A stretch of DNA of 64,000 bases from Linanthus parryae (Eukaryota; Streptophyta; Magnoliopsida; Ericales; Polemoniaceae), in assembly GCA_023055425.1 (NCBI GenBank), contig JALGPY010000004.1:58923718-58987717 (forward strand), in the 5' to 3' direction. Position numbers and translations under genes: made by a program. Below the pieces are notes generated by a model. It searched no databases. It saw nothing but the letters and a program-made list of their open reading frames with translations, and was not told the DNA's origin. Positions 11,263 to 24,704 of the stretch are shown here, one piece after another (position 1 is the first letter of the stretch; every line of letters starts with the position of its first letter).

Positions 11263-12853
11263 TGATACACCTAAGTTATGTTGCGCAAGTATACGGCCAA
11301 GTAGTATTTTGGAGTATTTTGGACTTCAAGTTGTCGAACCCACAGGGAATTGAACCGCTATTAGCCAATCACTAATTAGCTTTTGAATAACAATTGACCA
11401 GTAAAAAAAAAAATGAATGATTATAATTTTTCCACCCTCAATCAAGTGGCTCTACGTAACTATAAATTGCAATTAACTGAATGAGAAAACTATTAATATG
11501 GATAAACGAAGTGATTTAGGGTCCCTAGGGTACTCGGCTGATTTCTGGATTCTATTATCAACACTTCATTCTATCTTCCATCATAACAGGTCATACCCAT
11601 GAAGCATATCTTGCAATCATGCCTCATTCTGTAATGTAATACGCAACAAATCCCGTCGGTCTAATGTTACTAATCACACAACTCTAGTTGCTCTGCTAAA
11701 GGCACCCACCTAAAAGAACTTTCAAACTCGCAAAGTTATCACTCTAGCACAATCAATTGAAACGAACCTATATGGGATCACTCTTAGTCTTTCACCTTTC
11801 AGTCTCAAGAATATTAAGAACGTCTTCTTACTCTTCACAAACCTAGGGTTGAGATACTTTCATACACTCTCCTAGATAACTAACATGCTTAGGTGATCAA
11901 GCCTCATATGCTAAAGATTAAGAACTTGAGTAGAAGAATGAATGGAAGCAAGAATGAGATTAAGAATTAAGCGTTAAGCATATCATGAATCCAAGAAACC
12001 AACTTAGTAAAACCTTAGTTCTCCATAATCACCTAGCTATGAATTTATCTAGACATCAAGTAGTTCAATGTCATATTACTTTCCATAAAAGCAGTACAAG
12101 ATGAAGAAGGATTCAAACGGTGTAATCTTCAAGAGTGGTGTGTGAATCTTCGCTCCAAGCTTCCTTTACTTCATCTATCTCCTTCTCATGCCCCTGAATG
12201 AATGAATTTCAGTCCCCTAGGTCGTTCCTAAGTCAATTCCCGTCATAAGTCTTCAATATTTGCATTTTGACCCCAAAAGTCAGACTTTTGTGTCAGTGTA
12301 TTTCATACGAAATGCTTCATTTTTGTACGAAATGCGAAATGGTTCCTATTTCGTGTGAACTGCTCTGGAGAATTGTTCTTGAATCTGTATTCTGACTTCT
12401 CTAGGCCATAACATCTTCGTCCGATCTCCGATTAAGCTCCGTGACCTAACGTTGGAAAGCTATTCGAGTCTACTTATATACAACACCGTTCCCACTCCTG
12501 AATTCATTTTAAAACTCCAGATATCACCAAATCAGTGCAGACTGGTCATTCTAGCTCCTCCAACAACGTTGCTTCTCTTGACTCCACTTGAGCTCCCGAT
12601 GTTTCTGAAGTCCGTTCCATGCCTCCTGTCAACCGATTAGCATCCATTCTTGTCAGGACAACATGAAAAAACATACCAAGCGATCATATTTGAGAAATAA
12701 TATCTAAATATGCACATAAACACCCGAACAAACAATATAGCATAGAGAAAGCACCAAGTGACAAAACGACTCATGTTCTCTAACATCAGGTTCAAATCTC
12801 TCGTGATAATGCGGAAAATGGAAGTAATGTATAGCTCCTAAAAGGTGCTATCA
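11263..12853 (-). repeat. Element B 3' LTR
   Basis: A 1591-bp LTR from TG (11263) to CA (12852-12853), ending GGTGCTATCA and followed by a degraded PPT (12854-12870). It aligns with 20246-20576 plus 42315-43558. It contains ATTTCG-type palindromes at about 12296-12357. I see no coding sequence. Confidence 0.87.
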
Positions 12854-15207
12854 AATTACCCCACACTACCATCTTGCTCGTCCAGAGAAACACTTGTTTC
12901 ATCATTATTTTGCATAAATCTTTGCTTTGCCTTGGAGAAAAACGATTCACACACACGACTATGAAGTCCACATGCTTTGTACAATGCAACTCGATTATAA
13001 TAAAATGTTCAAAGTGAAAGAACTTATTCTCTTTTCTTTTTAGTTAGAGATTGGGAAATCTCAAAAACTAAACAGGCATGTCGTAAGGCTCTCATATTCC
13101 CTCGGAAATTCTACAACTTTGGTGATCGGTAGAACTTGCGGCCAGTTTCGTTAGAAAGAACGGGCACAAACACTTAATATTTTCTTCCGTACACTCATCA
13201 AACGTATCCTAACACTTACCATCCTAGCTATTTATCCACAGGTTAATACTCTTGGCAGCTTAGGACGGATAGGATAGGATATTTAGAAGCGTAGTCCTAG
13301 ACGTCATGATCACAACCCGATTCTCACACTCCCTCACCGAAATCCAAGGAACCCCACTAAATCTATCTACTTCGGCCCTCATCCCCTCAATCTTGGTGCA
13401 ACACCGTTCTCGCGGCCACGAATTTGAAAGAGTCTTCACAAGATTCATAGCTAATCTCCCCATTCTTCATCAATTTCACATTAGGCTCCTCATTTCCTTC
13501 ACTTTTAATTTCTATTTTTTCAAACAATATCCATGGAGCCAACAATAACAACAACAAGATCTGAGGAGATCAAATGTGAAAGCAGATAATGTGGGGGTTG
13601 AATGTGTCACATCAATAATATAATCAAGATAAATGTCGACACCCCCACACTCGCTGTAAATTAAATCAAAACCCTGTAGTTGAGTGTAACACGTGCTTCT
13701 CCAACCGATCCTCCTCATAACCTAAGACATAGAGAATTTTAATGAAAATCAAGCCTGCCTCCTATAAACTACAACCAACCCCACCCCCTATCGTGCGGGA
13801 AGAATGTCACGCACTATGGTACTCCACCTGCGATCGTGGTGTAAGGACACAACTCACCACCACACCGAAATATGCTACCGTCTCTAGCTCACCCTCACAT
13901 CCCCTCAAAAGACGATGTGTAAGAGAATCCACATAAGATGTATCAAATCAGCTCACCCTCATCGAACCTCCCTAACTCTACCCCATCAGTCTTGACGCAT
14001 AGGAAAGACCATTCTAACAAGTGATGAAAGTCACAATGAAAGGCTTCCTAGGCTAGAGGCTGTGAATAAAAGGGGTAAACGGATCAATGGAGGTAACTAG
14101 TGGACCTATAAGTTGGAGATGGGACGTGAGGCCCCCATAAACATCACTCACATTGCTGTGCTGTAGCCACTACGAGGAGGGTTGACGACTACCTAAGTGA
14201 CGGTGGTGTAGAGCTAGTAGGATAACTAGTCTGAGAGGCAGCTACTCGTAATTCTAAAGTGTATTGGCCCTAAAAGTCCTCCTACACCAGATTCTTGCGT
14301 CTACCTCACCTTATATTTTCATACTCCTAAGGAATTCTATCATTAAGCCTTTCCACATTCACTCTCTTTGATTTCCCTTTCTCAAAAAAGTTCAATTTTT
14401 TAGGATTTTTGGGATATATAAATATATATGTATATGCTTGGGTCAACTTTATTAACCAACAAATATGGGTATGTGGACTCAATAATTAATAGTGCAAACC
14501 ATATATACAATGCAATATATATAAACGTGGACATGCGAACCTAACAGATTGACACCTATATGCAAGATTGACTCACTTAACTAAACGTGTATGTAACATG
14601 GCTATGCAATGTAAGACTTGGCTAGCAAAGGTAGATGTAAATCCCGCACCCACACTAGAGGTATTCATTGCCCTCAAAGAATTTAGAGTGTACCCCAAAG
14701 GACATGATCCCCAAGTGCAAGGAAAAATGATTGAAACGTTCCAGTGTTGCAGGTGATTTCTCACGAAATTTCCTCATTTCACACGAAATGAGGTATTTCG
14801 TATGAAATGGGCCATTTTGTACGAAATTGTTTCGATTTTTAAAAACAGTTGGCCTCTTTCATTTCGCACAAAATGGGTTGCAAAATGTTCTAAGTGTAGA
14901 GGCATTTCGTACCAAACGGGGCATTCGCACGAAATGCCCTGGCAATTTACCTCTTTTTTCTGCATCTTTCTCCAGTTACTGGAATTTGAAGCGCACTCAG
15001 CACCTCAAGAAGGGGAACCAAGCACCTATTTCAACCATGCACAATCAATTCAACTATTAGAACCCTCCTCTCTTCTATCATAACAACACAATACATAGGC
15101 AACTAACGTTAACAAAAGCAAACGCAGAGCACCTACAACTACTCCTGGGTTGGGTTGCCTCCCAACGAGCGCTTGTAATTTAAAGTCGACGAACCGACCG
15201 AGTTACC
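12854..15207 (-). other. Element B 3' non-coding region
   Basis: Aligns by eye with 1-3152 of A and with the 3' region of C. It begins with a degraded PPT and a decayed copy of the TTGCTCG inverted repeat (12874-12886). I see no gene. Like A, it lacks the additional ORF found in C; the equivalent place is about 14650-14750. A palindrome cluster follows at 14773-14940. Confidence 0.75.
14773..14940. repeat. Cluster of CATTTCGNNCGAAATG-type palindromes in element B
   Basis: Inverted repeats of the form ATTTCG-(TA/CAC/TAT)-CGAAAT recur about six times in 170 bp. The clearest is CTCATTTC-ACAC-GAAATGAG at 14773-14792; others lie at 14794-14809, 14813-14827, 14860-14874, 14903-14918 and 14922-14938. 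The same motif recurs inside both LTRs of B (about 12296-12357 and 43018-43071). The core differs from the GGCC core of A and C. Confidence 0.8.
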
Positions 15208-16349
15208 TCATGCTTGATCCGGCGAATCAAAGTAAATCTCCTCTATCTTGATCTTTTTTGGCATTGAAGGATAGTATTGCTTTACCCGTTTTCCGTTCAC
15301 ACGAAAACATTCCTTAGTGTGAGGGTCCTCGAGCTCCACAGCTCCCCATGGATAAACTTAATGGAACCGGAATGGTCCAGACCACCTAGAACGCAACTTA
15401 CCCAGAAAAAGCCTTAACCTGGAGTTGAAAAGCAACATCTGCTGTCCCACATGGAGCTCTATTGGCTTGATGTGATTATCATGCCATCTCTTGGTCTTCT
15501 CTTTGTAAATCTTGGAGCTCTCATAAGCACACAACCTCCATTCTTCTAGCTCAAGTACCTTCAACTTTCGCGCTTCACCAGCCAATTTGTGATCCATGTT
15601 TAATTGCTTGATTGCCCAATAATTTTTTGCTCAAGCTCAACACGAATAGGGCAAGACTTACCAAATACCAACTGAAATGTTGACATGTTTAGGGGGGTCT
15701 TCCATGCTGTCCTATATGCCAACAATGCATCGTCTAGCTTCATGGCCCAATCTTTTCTTCCAGCATTAACTTTCTTCTCAAGGATCCCCTTTATATCCCT
15801 GTTGGAGACTTTTGCTTGCCCATTAGTTTGAGGGTGATAAGGGAAAGATACCTTATGGACAGACACCCCATACTGCTTCACTACTCTGGCAAAAATCCTG
15901 TTAATGAAATTGGATCCTTCATCACTCACCATGGCACGTGGGGTGCCAAACCGAGAGAAGATGTTCTTTTTCAGGAACCTCTCCACACTAAACGCATCAT
16001 TCTTTGGACAAGCAATTTCCTCCACCCACTTTTTCGCATAGTCCACAGCTAGCAGAATGCATTGGTTGCCAATTGAAGATGGGAACGGACCCATAAAATC
16101 AATCCCCCATACGTCAAAAGGTTCCACTTCTAACCATGTGTTCATAGGCATCTCATCCCTCTTGGATATATTTCCTGTTTTCTGACACCTATCACAGCCT
16201 TCTGCCCAATCAAAGCAATTTTTATAAATAGTAGGCCAAAAGAAACCAGATTGTAGTACCTTTCTAGCTGTAGGAGGTCCACTGAAATGACCTCCAGATG
16301 GTGTTGCATGACAATGTTCAATCACCCCTCCTATCTCATGAGTAGGCAC
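15208..16349 (-). pseudogene. Element B integrase
   Basis: Athila integrase remnant. It holds the zinc module (EHCH...GGHFSG...CDRC), the catalytic Asp in GIDFMGPFPSS, the second Asp in SDEGSNF and Glu in the PQTNGQAKVSNRDIK stretch. The core runs open at 15600-16349 and breaks near 15598. The C-terminal part continues at 15358-15597, has a stop at 15358 and then runs to a TGA at 15208. Order and length match A. Non-functional. Confidence 0.83.
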
Positions 16350-16412
16350 AAACTTATTGTTAATATTGTTAGCTCCTAGCTTGAATAGGTAAGGTTCACC
16401 CCAAAACTAATG

Positions 16413-17955
16413 CTATACCTCTGACAAGAACTTCTTTTGCTGCAATGTTGTGAACTCATCGGGAAGCGTCCCATTGGTGAGATAGTTAGCAATAGCCCGG
16501 TACCAATCTTCATGTTGTGACACCGCCATAATTTTTTCATCTAGAAAATCTTCCATGATCGGTACCTTGTCTTCCACTCCGTTTTCTAATCTAGAGAGGT
16601 GGTCTGCTACTGCATTCTCTACACCTTTCTTGTCGTGAATCTCGACATCAAACTCTTTCATAAGAAGAACACACCACATCAACCTAAGTTTAGCATATTT
16701 CTTATCAAGAAAATACTTAAGTGCTGAGTGATCCGTGAAGATAATCACTTTCAAACCCACAAGATAGGGTCAAAATTTATCCAGTTGAAAGATAACGGCG
16801 AGCAATGTTTTCTCAGTGGGGACATAAATGAGCTGGGCCACATTAAGAACCCTACTTGCTTAATAAGTCACATGAATCACCTTGTCTTTCTGCTGCCCTA
16901 ACACTGTACCAATAGCAAAATCGCTCGCATCACACATGAGCTCGAATGGAAGACCCCAGTCTGGAGTCATGATCACTGGGGCTGAAGTGAGATTTTCTTT
17001 CAATGTATCAAACGCTGCCTTGCATGCATCATCAAAAACATAGGAGACATCCTTACCAAGAAGTTCACACATCGGCTTGCGAATCTTTAAAAATCCTTGA
17101 TAGACATGCGATAGAACCCATCATGTCCCAAAAAGCTTTTAACACCTTTCACTGATATAGGATATGGGAGTTGTTTGATAGTCTCAATCTTTGCCTGATC
17201 AACTTCCAACCCTATTCTTGAGATCTTGTGGCCTAGAACAATCCCCTCAGTAACCGTAAATTGACATTTCTCCCAATTCAACACGAGGTTGTTGTCTATG
17301 CAACGGCTAAGAACACGACCCAAGTGATGTTGGCATTCCTCAAAACTATCACCAAATAAAGAGAAATCATCCATGAACACCTAGAGGTTCTTCTCAATCA
17401 TGTCTGAGAAGATGGCCATCATACACCTATGAAGCGTAGCCGGTGCATCAATCCGAACGACATGCCGGGGAACGCAAAGGTGCCATATGGACATGTGAAA
17501 GTAGTCTTCTCTTGATCCTCCGGAGCAATTGCTATCTGATTGTATCCAGAATAACCGTCTAGGAAGCAATAATACTCATGATGGGCAAGCCTGTCAAGCA
17601 TCTGATCAATGAAGGGTAGTGGAATATGATATTTTAGTGTGGCTTCATTAAGGTTTTGATAGTCCATGCACACTCGGCATCCAGTGACTGTACGCTTTGC
17701 CATCTGTTCATGGTCATCATTTTCTACCATAGTCATCTGTCCTTTCTTTGGCACACATTGAACTGGGCTCCTCCAAGTACTATCATCAATAGGAAAAATG
17801 ATGCCAAATTCTAACCACTTCATCACTTCTTTATTCACCACCTCCTTCATATTCGGATTAAGCCTTCTTTGCGACTGTATTATTGGATTATTCCCTTCCC
17901 CAATCCGGATTTTATGCTGACAGTATGCGGGGCTAAACCCCTTAACGTAACTCAA
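16413..17955 (-). pseudogene. Element B reverse transcriptase and RNase H
   Basis: RT blocks (SPVQCVPKKGQ, VCMDYQNLN, FLDGYSGYNQI) are open at 17419-17955. A frameshift near 17440 and a TAG at 17381 precede the FMDD active site (about 17369-17380). The connection continues at 17087-17380. RNase H, with CDASD and FTDHSALKY, is split over 16860-17072 and 16413-16760. Compared with A, roughly 150 bp of protease-RT linker is missing near 17960. At least five lesions, so clearly a pseudogene. Confidence 0.83.
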
Positions 17956-18145
17956 TCACGAGTGGTAATTTGAGTGAAGGAATTAGAGTCGTTTTCAACA
18001 AAGTGCACTTCCTTGGGGTGAGGATCCCCTTCTCCTTTATTCTTTTTGACAATTTCCTCCCACATAAGATCAACTTCCTCTTTCAAATCATCTCCCTCAT
18101 AAATTTCCACCCCATAGCAATCTTCGAGGTCATGATAAGAAGGAT

Positions 18146-18592
18146 CTATATTGCCTTGAACACATAAAAAACAACCTTGTTGTCATTTACCTGCATGGAG
18201 TGGCGGCCAATTTTAACTTGAATGACCGCTTCTTCTGTTGCTAAGAAAGGTCTTTCAAGAATCAACGAAACTTCACCCCCTTCCATGTCAAGGATGACAA
18301 ATTCAGCTGGAAATATGAGCGATCCCACTTTTAGAAAGATATCCTCAGTCACCCCATACGCTTGGCGAATGGACATGTCTGCCATCTGTAACATCATACG
18401 AGTGCCCTTAAGATCCCCCACACCTAGCTTCTCAAATATGGACAATGACATCAAGTTGATGCTTGCCCCAAGATCACATAATGCTGAAACTGTCATGGAG
18501 TCACCCAAGGTAACTGGAATCACAAAACTCCCCGGGTCCTTGACCTTCCTAGGAAAACCTTTCAACACACATTCTGATGCTTCAACAGTCAA
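18146..18592 (-). pseudogene. Element B aspartic protease
   Basis: Retropepsin-type domain with the same CDLGASIN active-site motif as A, followed by VILDMEGGEVSLILERPFL. The usual ILGRPF block has Gly replaced by Glu. The frame ends at 18146, short of the linker seen in A. Confidence 0.82.
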
Positions 18593-18853
18593 ACAAATTT
18601 GTTAACATTCATCCATTCGCCTTTTCCTACTAAAATGACCATGAGGAACTTGGCATAAATAGGCATTTTCTCCAACGCCTTAGCAAACAATATTTATTTC
18701 AAGCTTCACAAATACCTCAAGAAATTTTTGGAACTCTTAGGCTTCAATTTTCTTCCTGGTTCTTAAGGGGTATGGTAGTCTAGGAGAGATGGAAACAAAC
18801 TCAGCACATACCTTTTCATTTTCTGGCTCTATAGCAACCATTGTCTTCTTGTG

Positions 18854-20093
18854 CTAAATCCTCACTACCTCATCATCATATATCTCATGCTCCATGGCCT
18901 TTGAGGCTGTGGCTCGTGCATGTGTGGGGTATGGAGGGTCGGCCAAAGCCTTCCCACTTCTGGTAGTGATGGCTTCAATTGGATGAGATACCTCCACATA
19001 AGCGTTGGTTCTCAATGAAGCTGGCATAGATAACTGATTCACAATCTGCACCACTTGTTGTTCTACATTCCTAGCGCGATCTTGGTCGTCTGTTAGTCAG
19101 AAGCTCGATATGACATGTGTTTACTGAACTGGTTGACATTTTTGCCCATTTGTAGCTTCATGCTCTTGCGCTCGTCCATGTCACTATCTTTTCTTGTCTG
19201 CTGTGCTGCCTCCTCATGATGAATTCATGTAAAGACTGCTTTAACTTCTAACTCAGGTAGCTTGGACAAATTCTTGCCTTATCCTAGCTGAGATTCTTGC
19301 TTAGAAATCTGCCTCAACAACTGATATTCTCCCACTTTATCAACCTTGAACCAGAAACTTCCCCCAGCTTCTCTGTCTACCCTCTCTTGGTCTTCATGTC
19401 CTAAACCGTGATAGAATACCTGAAAGGTCTTGTAGTCTTCAAATTCATGGTTCGGGCATTTTCTCAACATTCCCACAAAACTTTTTCAAGCCTCTACCAA
19501 TGTCTCATCTTGCTACTGCTCAAAACTCAAAATATAAGCTTACAACTGAATCACTCGGTGGACAGGATTGAAATTCTCTAGGAATTCTTCGGCACACTTA
19601 TCCCACTTGGTGATATAGTTTGATTCACGAGTCTGCAACCAAGCCGCTGCTGCACCACTTAAACAGAAGGGAAACAGCAAACGTTTGAAACCTATGAGCT
19701 GACATTCTTGTACTTCACAGACCTACAAAACTTGTTGAACCTCCCGATGAACTCATTCGGGTCTTCCTCACTTGCCCCACTGAACTGAAATAGGCTCAAA
19801 GCTGCTTGTATAGTGGTGCCCTTAAGCTCAAATCATTTAGCTTGAATATCTGGCACCATGATAGATGGACTGATTTCAGTCTTGGGAGCCTGGAAACCGG
19901 TTACAAGGGACTTTCCCGACTGATTGTAGATGGTCTGGTTTTCATGGGCCTTAAATTGTGCAGTTAATTCAACCATCTTTTCTGCAATCTCCTCAAGAGT
20001 CACCTGATCTGATGTATTACCTCCTGCATCCTTGCTGTCCGAGTGTGAAGGGTCCTTGGATGTGGATAAGATCTCCTGGATGTTTCCACCCAT
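18854..20093 (-). pseudogene. Element B gag
   Basis: Gag remnant starting at the ATG at 20093 (MGGNIQEI), about 130 bp inside the PBS. Recognisable pieces are the N-terminal segment to 19833, LRKCPNHEFEDYKTFQVFYHG at 19279-19476, and the proline/threonine linker TTRSGKALADPPYPTHARA near 18900-18960. They lie in different frames with several stops. The homologous open stretch in A is one ORF. Confidence 0.75.
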
Positions 20094-20222
20094 CCTGAAT
20101 ACCTGCTCACTAAGATCAACAACAAGCAAAAAGATGACAGCAACTAACAAGAATAATAAAAAGAACTAAAAATTAAATGTATCCTAAGTTAATTATTGAT
20201 CTCACTAATATTACCATTAATT

Positions 20223-20239
20223 TCTCGACAACGGCGCCA
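20223..20239 (-). other. Degraded primer-binding site of element B (tRNA-Asp)
   Basis: The plus strand reads TCTCGACAACGGCGCCA. It matches the tRNA-Asp 3' end seen in A except for C-to-T and G-to-A changes at CpG-like or methylatable positions. It lies 6 bp from the LTR edge at 20246. Confidence 0.85.
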
Positions 20240-20245
20240 AAAACT

Positions 20246-20576
20246 TGACGCGACTAAATTACGCATATTTCACAAGTACACGGTCAAGTAGTATTTTAGA
20301 GTATTTTGGACCCCGTGTTGTCGAATCCACAGGGAATTGAACCGCTATTAGAAAATCACTAATTAAATTTTGAATACCAAGTAACCGATAAAAAGGATTG
20401 AATGATTATAAGTTTTGCCACCCTCAAACAAGTGGCTCTACGTAACTATAAATTGCAATTAACTAAATGAGAAAACTATTAATATGGAGAAACTAAGTGA
20501 TTTAGGGTGCCTAGGGTACTCAGCTGATATCTGGATTCTATTAACAACACTTAATTCTATCTTCCATCATAACAGG
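20246..20576 (-). repeat. Element B 5' LTR, inner part
   Basis: Starts TGACGCG next to the PBS and aligns with the start of the 3' LTR at 11263. It is interrupted at 20576 by C; the alignment resumes at 42315. Confidence 0.88.
20572..20576. repeat. Target-site duplication of element C, left copy
   Basis: ACAGG, identical to 42310-42314. The uninterrupted sequence (CATAACAGGTCATACCC) is seen in the other LTR of B at 11582. Confidence 0.93.
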
Positions 20577-22232
20577 TGACGCGTGTAAACTACGCGTTGC
20601 TGCGCAAGTATACGGTCAAGTAATAAAGTGGAGTATTTTGGACTCCGAGTTATCGAACCCAAGGGAAGGTGTTTACTATATGCTCTAGATTAACAATTAA
20701 ACTCAATTTACCTAAGTAACCGGTAAAAATGGTTGAGAATGGAGTGCTGTCACCCTCAAACAAGTGTCTAGATCAATACGTAAAACTAACGCAAAAGAAA
20801 TGATTTAATGTAAATCAAAGGAGATAAGACTAGGCAACCTATAGATCACCTAGGTTAGTTTTGACAATTCCGGATTTCATGTTGTAACACAACGAATCTC
20901 AGTAACCTATGCGGGGTAATGACGTTGACAATTACCTATCGGTCTCATGTCGTTCTACACAAAGGCAATGATTTGTCCCTCTCAGGCCAAGTATACTAAC
21001 TATGTGTTCTAGCAGGCCAACAATGCTGCAAGGGATAATGTCCTCTCAGACCACCATTCACGAGCAACTCACTACATCCTACTGAATTTACCCTCATCTA
21101 GCCATTCCTATCCAACTAACCTCTCAGTCTAGTCAATTAAGAATGATCTTGTTTACTCATCCCAACTAGGGTAGAGTTGTTTTCACACACTCACTAGTTA
21201 TGTAGTAATATCGGGTCATGACTCCTACTTTACTAAGAATTATGAATAATAAACAAGATAACTAGGCTACCAATATCATCATTAAGCCTATTTCATGATT
21301 GGATGAAGAAATAGATGATCCACAACACACATCGTAGTCCTAACGTCTCAATGAAAGAAATCAACATGATGAAAACCAAAACAATCTTCATTGAACCATA
21401 ATCCTAGCATGAAAGTTCATCCAAAATCCGGAAATTATCATCAAAACATAAACCCTAGGCTCTTCATAGATGCCTAGGTATGAGTTTAGCTACTCATAAC
21501 ACAGGTTAACATGGTTCTTGAATAGTTCATACAAGAAAGTAGAGAGAAAAATAGATCAAGCGCTAGAAATTGCGAAGATTGGTGCGATCCGGGCTCTTCT
21601 CCTTGATCGAGGTTGTTTCCAATGAAGTCTCCTTGCTCTCGTCCTTCTTTGTGGCTCTCTGGATGTGTGAATGATTGTGTTTTTCGCCCCCCAGGTCGTG
21701 CTTCAATCATAACCCGCAGAAGTCTTCAGTAATTGCACAATAGCCCCATAAAATATGCTCTTGACTTCAATAGGCCATAACTATTTCGTCCGAACTCGGA
21801 TTAAGCTTTATAACCTATCGATGGAAAGCTCTACGAGTCTACTTTTAAATGGACTTGGTCTCACCCCAAAATTAATTGTATAACTCCGGCTATGATCAAA
21901 ATAGTGCGAGTTGGTCTTCCAAGCTCCTTCAATTCGGCTTCTCTTGACTCCCCTTGAGCTCCCGTTGTTTCCGAAGTTTTTTCCATGCCTCCTATCAAAT
22001 TGAATAGAATCCGTTACTGCCAACACAACATGAATAAACATTCCAAGCGATTATATTTGAAAAATAATTATGAAATATGCATAGAAAACGCCCAGACTAA
22101 CAATACATCACATGGTGAGCAACAAGTGATAAAACGACTCATAATCTCTAACATTGGGCTCAAATCACTCTCCAAATACATATTAACATGTGTTAAATGC
22201 TAAAGAATCATGGCTCCTACAAGGCGCTATCA
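20577..22232 (-). repeat. Element C 3' LTR
   Basis: A 1656-bp LTR, TG at 20577 and CA at 22231-22232, ending AAGGCGCTATCA and followed by the PPT. It aligns over its whole length with 40658-42309, with scattered differences. No coding sequence seen. Confidence 0.92.
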
Positions 22233-22270
22233 AACTCCCCCACACTTACTCTCTTGCTCGTCCCGAGCAA
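22233..22270 (-). other. Element C polypurine tract and PPT-adjacent inverted repeat
   Basis: The plus strand AACTCCCCCACACTTA (22233-22248) is, on the minus strand, the purine-rich primer for plus-strand DNA synthesis, touching the 3' LTR. 22254-22270 is an inverted repeat, TTGCTCG-TCC-CGAGCAA. The same inverted repeat lies next to the PPT of D (43638-43654), decayed in B (12874) and at the window start in A. Confidence 0.85.
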
Positions 22271-23223
22271 CCATGAAGCACAAACCTCCCACACTTGATA
22301 CATTGCATACATACCAAAACCAAACCAATGCATACCCCACCACGTTGCATACTTCACTTTCCGGTAGCCAACATGACTCACGACTCAATACACAAAGATA
22401 CGACTATGCAAACTACATGATATATACAATGCAAATCAAGTCTGTACAATGCAAGGAATTAAAGAACATATTTTTTTCATTATAGTTAGAGATTGGGCAA
22501 CCTCAAAGAATCAACCGGCATGTCTTAAGGCTCTCACATCCCCTAGAAGATTATATAAATTTGATTATCGGTACAACTTGCGGCCAGTTTCGTCAGACAG
22601 ATTGGGCACGGACACAAAATAAGTTGCTTCCGCACACTCATCAAACGTATCCCTAGCACTTACCATCCGAGCTATTTATCCACGGGTTAAAATGTTGACG
22701 GCTGTAGGACGGATAGGATAGGATATTTAGAAGCGTATTCCTAGACGTCATGATACAACTCACAAAACCCGATTCTCACACTCCCTCACAAAAATCCAAG
22801 GAACCCCACGGAATCTAACTACTCCAGCCCTCATTCCCTCAATCTTGGTGCAACGCCGTTCTCGCGGCCACAAATGTGAAGAAGTGATCAAAACTCATAG
22901 CTAATCTCCTTGGTCTTCATGAAGTTCAATTCCGGCTCCCTATTCAATTTCACTTCCAGGTTCTGTTTTTTTTTTTTTTTTTTTTTTTTTTTCCAATTTC
23001 ATTCTCAATAAGAACATGGAGCCACCAATGGTGATAACAATATCCAAGGAGATCAAATATCAAGATAGATAACGTGGGGGTGGAATGTGTCAAATCAAAT
23101 GATGTAATCAAAATAGATGTCGACACCCCCACACTCAATGTAAAGCATATCCAAAACCCGGTAGTCAATGTGATACGTAATAATTCCAACCAATCCTCCT
23201 CATAACCTAAGATATAAAGAATA
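22271..23223 (-). other. Element C 3' non-coding region, part 1
   Basis: Homologous to about 20-890 of A and 12890-13740 of B. It contains a run of 24-25 T at about 22968-22992. No gene seen. It is interrupted at 23223 by E and continues at 33969. Confidence 0.75.
23219..23223. repeat. Target-site duplication of element E, left copy
   Basis: GAATA here against AAATA at 33969-33973. The uninterrupted homologue in A (near 889, ATAAAATATGAATG) supports AAATA as the original site. Confidence 0.75.
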
Positions 23224-24704
23224 TGAAAGTTTGTAATGTAGACTTAATACAGGACCAAAATACTCCAGAAGGGGGGGGGGTTGAATAGAGTATGGAAACT
23301 TTTTGCTAAAACACATATTTTAACTAAGATAGAAATCTCAAGGCCTTGAGATTTTGTAAGAAACTTCCTAAGTATAAAAGAAAGCTTCAAGGCCTTGAAC
23401 TAGCACAAGTTCAAAATAGTTTGTAACCCTAGTTTGATTTAGATGACTTGCAAGAATAAATAGCTAAACTGTAAAGTAAAGAACATAGGGCAATTTATAA
23501 AGTTCAGTCCCAATGGACCTAATCTCTGCCTGAGGGATCTAATCCCACAAGGATTGGGCAAACACTTCTTATTACTCACACAGAAACAGCCTTAGATCTT
23601 CAAGCATAAGTGAACTCCCTTACACTTATACAACATGTGGTTCCAAACCTATCTAGTATCAGCTACTAACTGTTGAGCTAATAAGAACCTCTTGTTGTTC
23701 ACTTGAACAACTAACCACTAGGTTTTGTGAGGTATAAGATACACAGAAGATAGACAGATTAAGGTACAAAATAGAAGAAAACAGTAGAAGAATCAGCTGA
23801 GAAAGCCTGGATGTGTTCTTCAGGAAAACTGGAATGATTGATCTTCTGAAAGCACTGATTGAAGCTTGAAGTTGTGAGGATTGATGGTCTAATATTCAAC
23901 GAATGTATCTCTCCTTCTTTTCCACTTGATTTCTGTTCTCTGTAAGATTCTTCTTTCTTTCAAATTCAAGCCAGTCTTTTATCTACTTCCACCAACTGAA
24001 TGAGAGATTTTAGGATCTATGTTCCTACAAATCCTCATCCTTTTTTAATTGCAATTCAAAACAGCTCTAGTAGATATCCGTTGGAGTTTGTTGTGATAGG
24101 ATTGCACGTTTGAAATACCTGCAACAATATTAAGCAAAAAAACAAACAAAATCCAAATATATAACAGCACGTCTATTTGGATATTCAGTTTCTTAATAAA
24201 ACTGAATGAAATAAATAAGCCATTAACCTGATTACCAACTAATCATATAAACCAACACAAAATAGTTTAAGACTTGTAAAAGTCATTAAAAAATCATAAT
24301 AACAATGATCAAATCCTGCAAGAAATAATCAAGTTAGATATGTGAAAACTGTTGACAGCTCAAGGCACATCTGAAGGCCTTGGAGCTCTGAACATTCTTC
24401 ACAGTTTTTTCAACTGTAACTCCATAGTTCTTTGATTCAATCTAATTATTGTATCTGCAATATGTTAGACATATGAAGAATAGATAACTAGAATATTTGC
24501 AACAAATATCTGATCTAAAACATCAGATTGAACACCTGCAACACAAGATTGTCAGATCACATTTCATAAGAAAGCAATTGTTAAGGCTTTGAGGCTTTGA
24601 TCAATATCTCAAGACCTTGGAGCCTTGAAGACTTAGAAAAACTTTGTCTTTCATCACTCTAAATGATTACTTCGAAAATCAAACTTAGAAGTCTTGAATC
24701 AACA
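23224..24704 (-). repeat. Element E 3' LTR
   Basis: A 1481-bp LTR bounded by TG (23224) and CA (24703-24704). It aligns along its length with 32494-33968. It has a poly-G tract near 23270 and TCAAGGCCTTGA palindromes near 23339 and 23388. Confidence 0.92.

Noticed and set aside
22968..22992. Run of T read as the poly(A) tail of a minus-strand retroposon
   Set aside because: It lies inside the homologous 3' region of an Athila element, where A has a shorter T run at the same place (about 650). It is a simple-repeat expansion.
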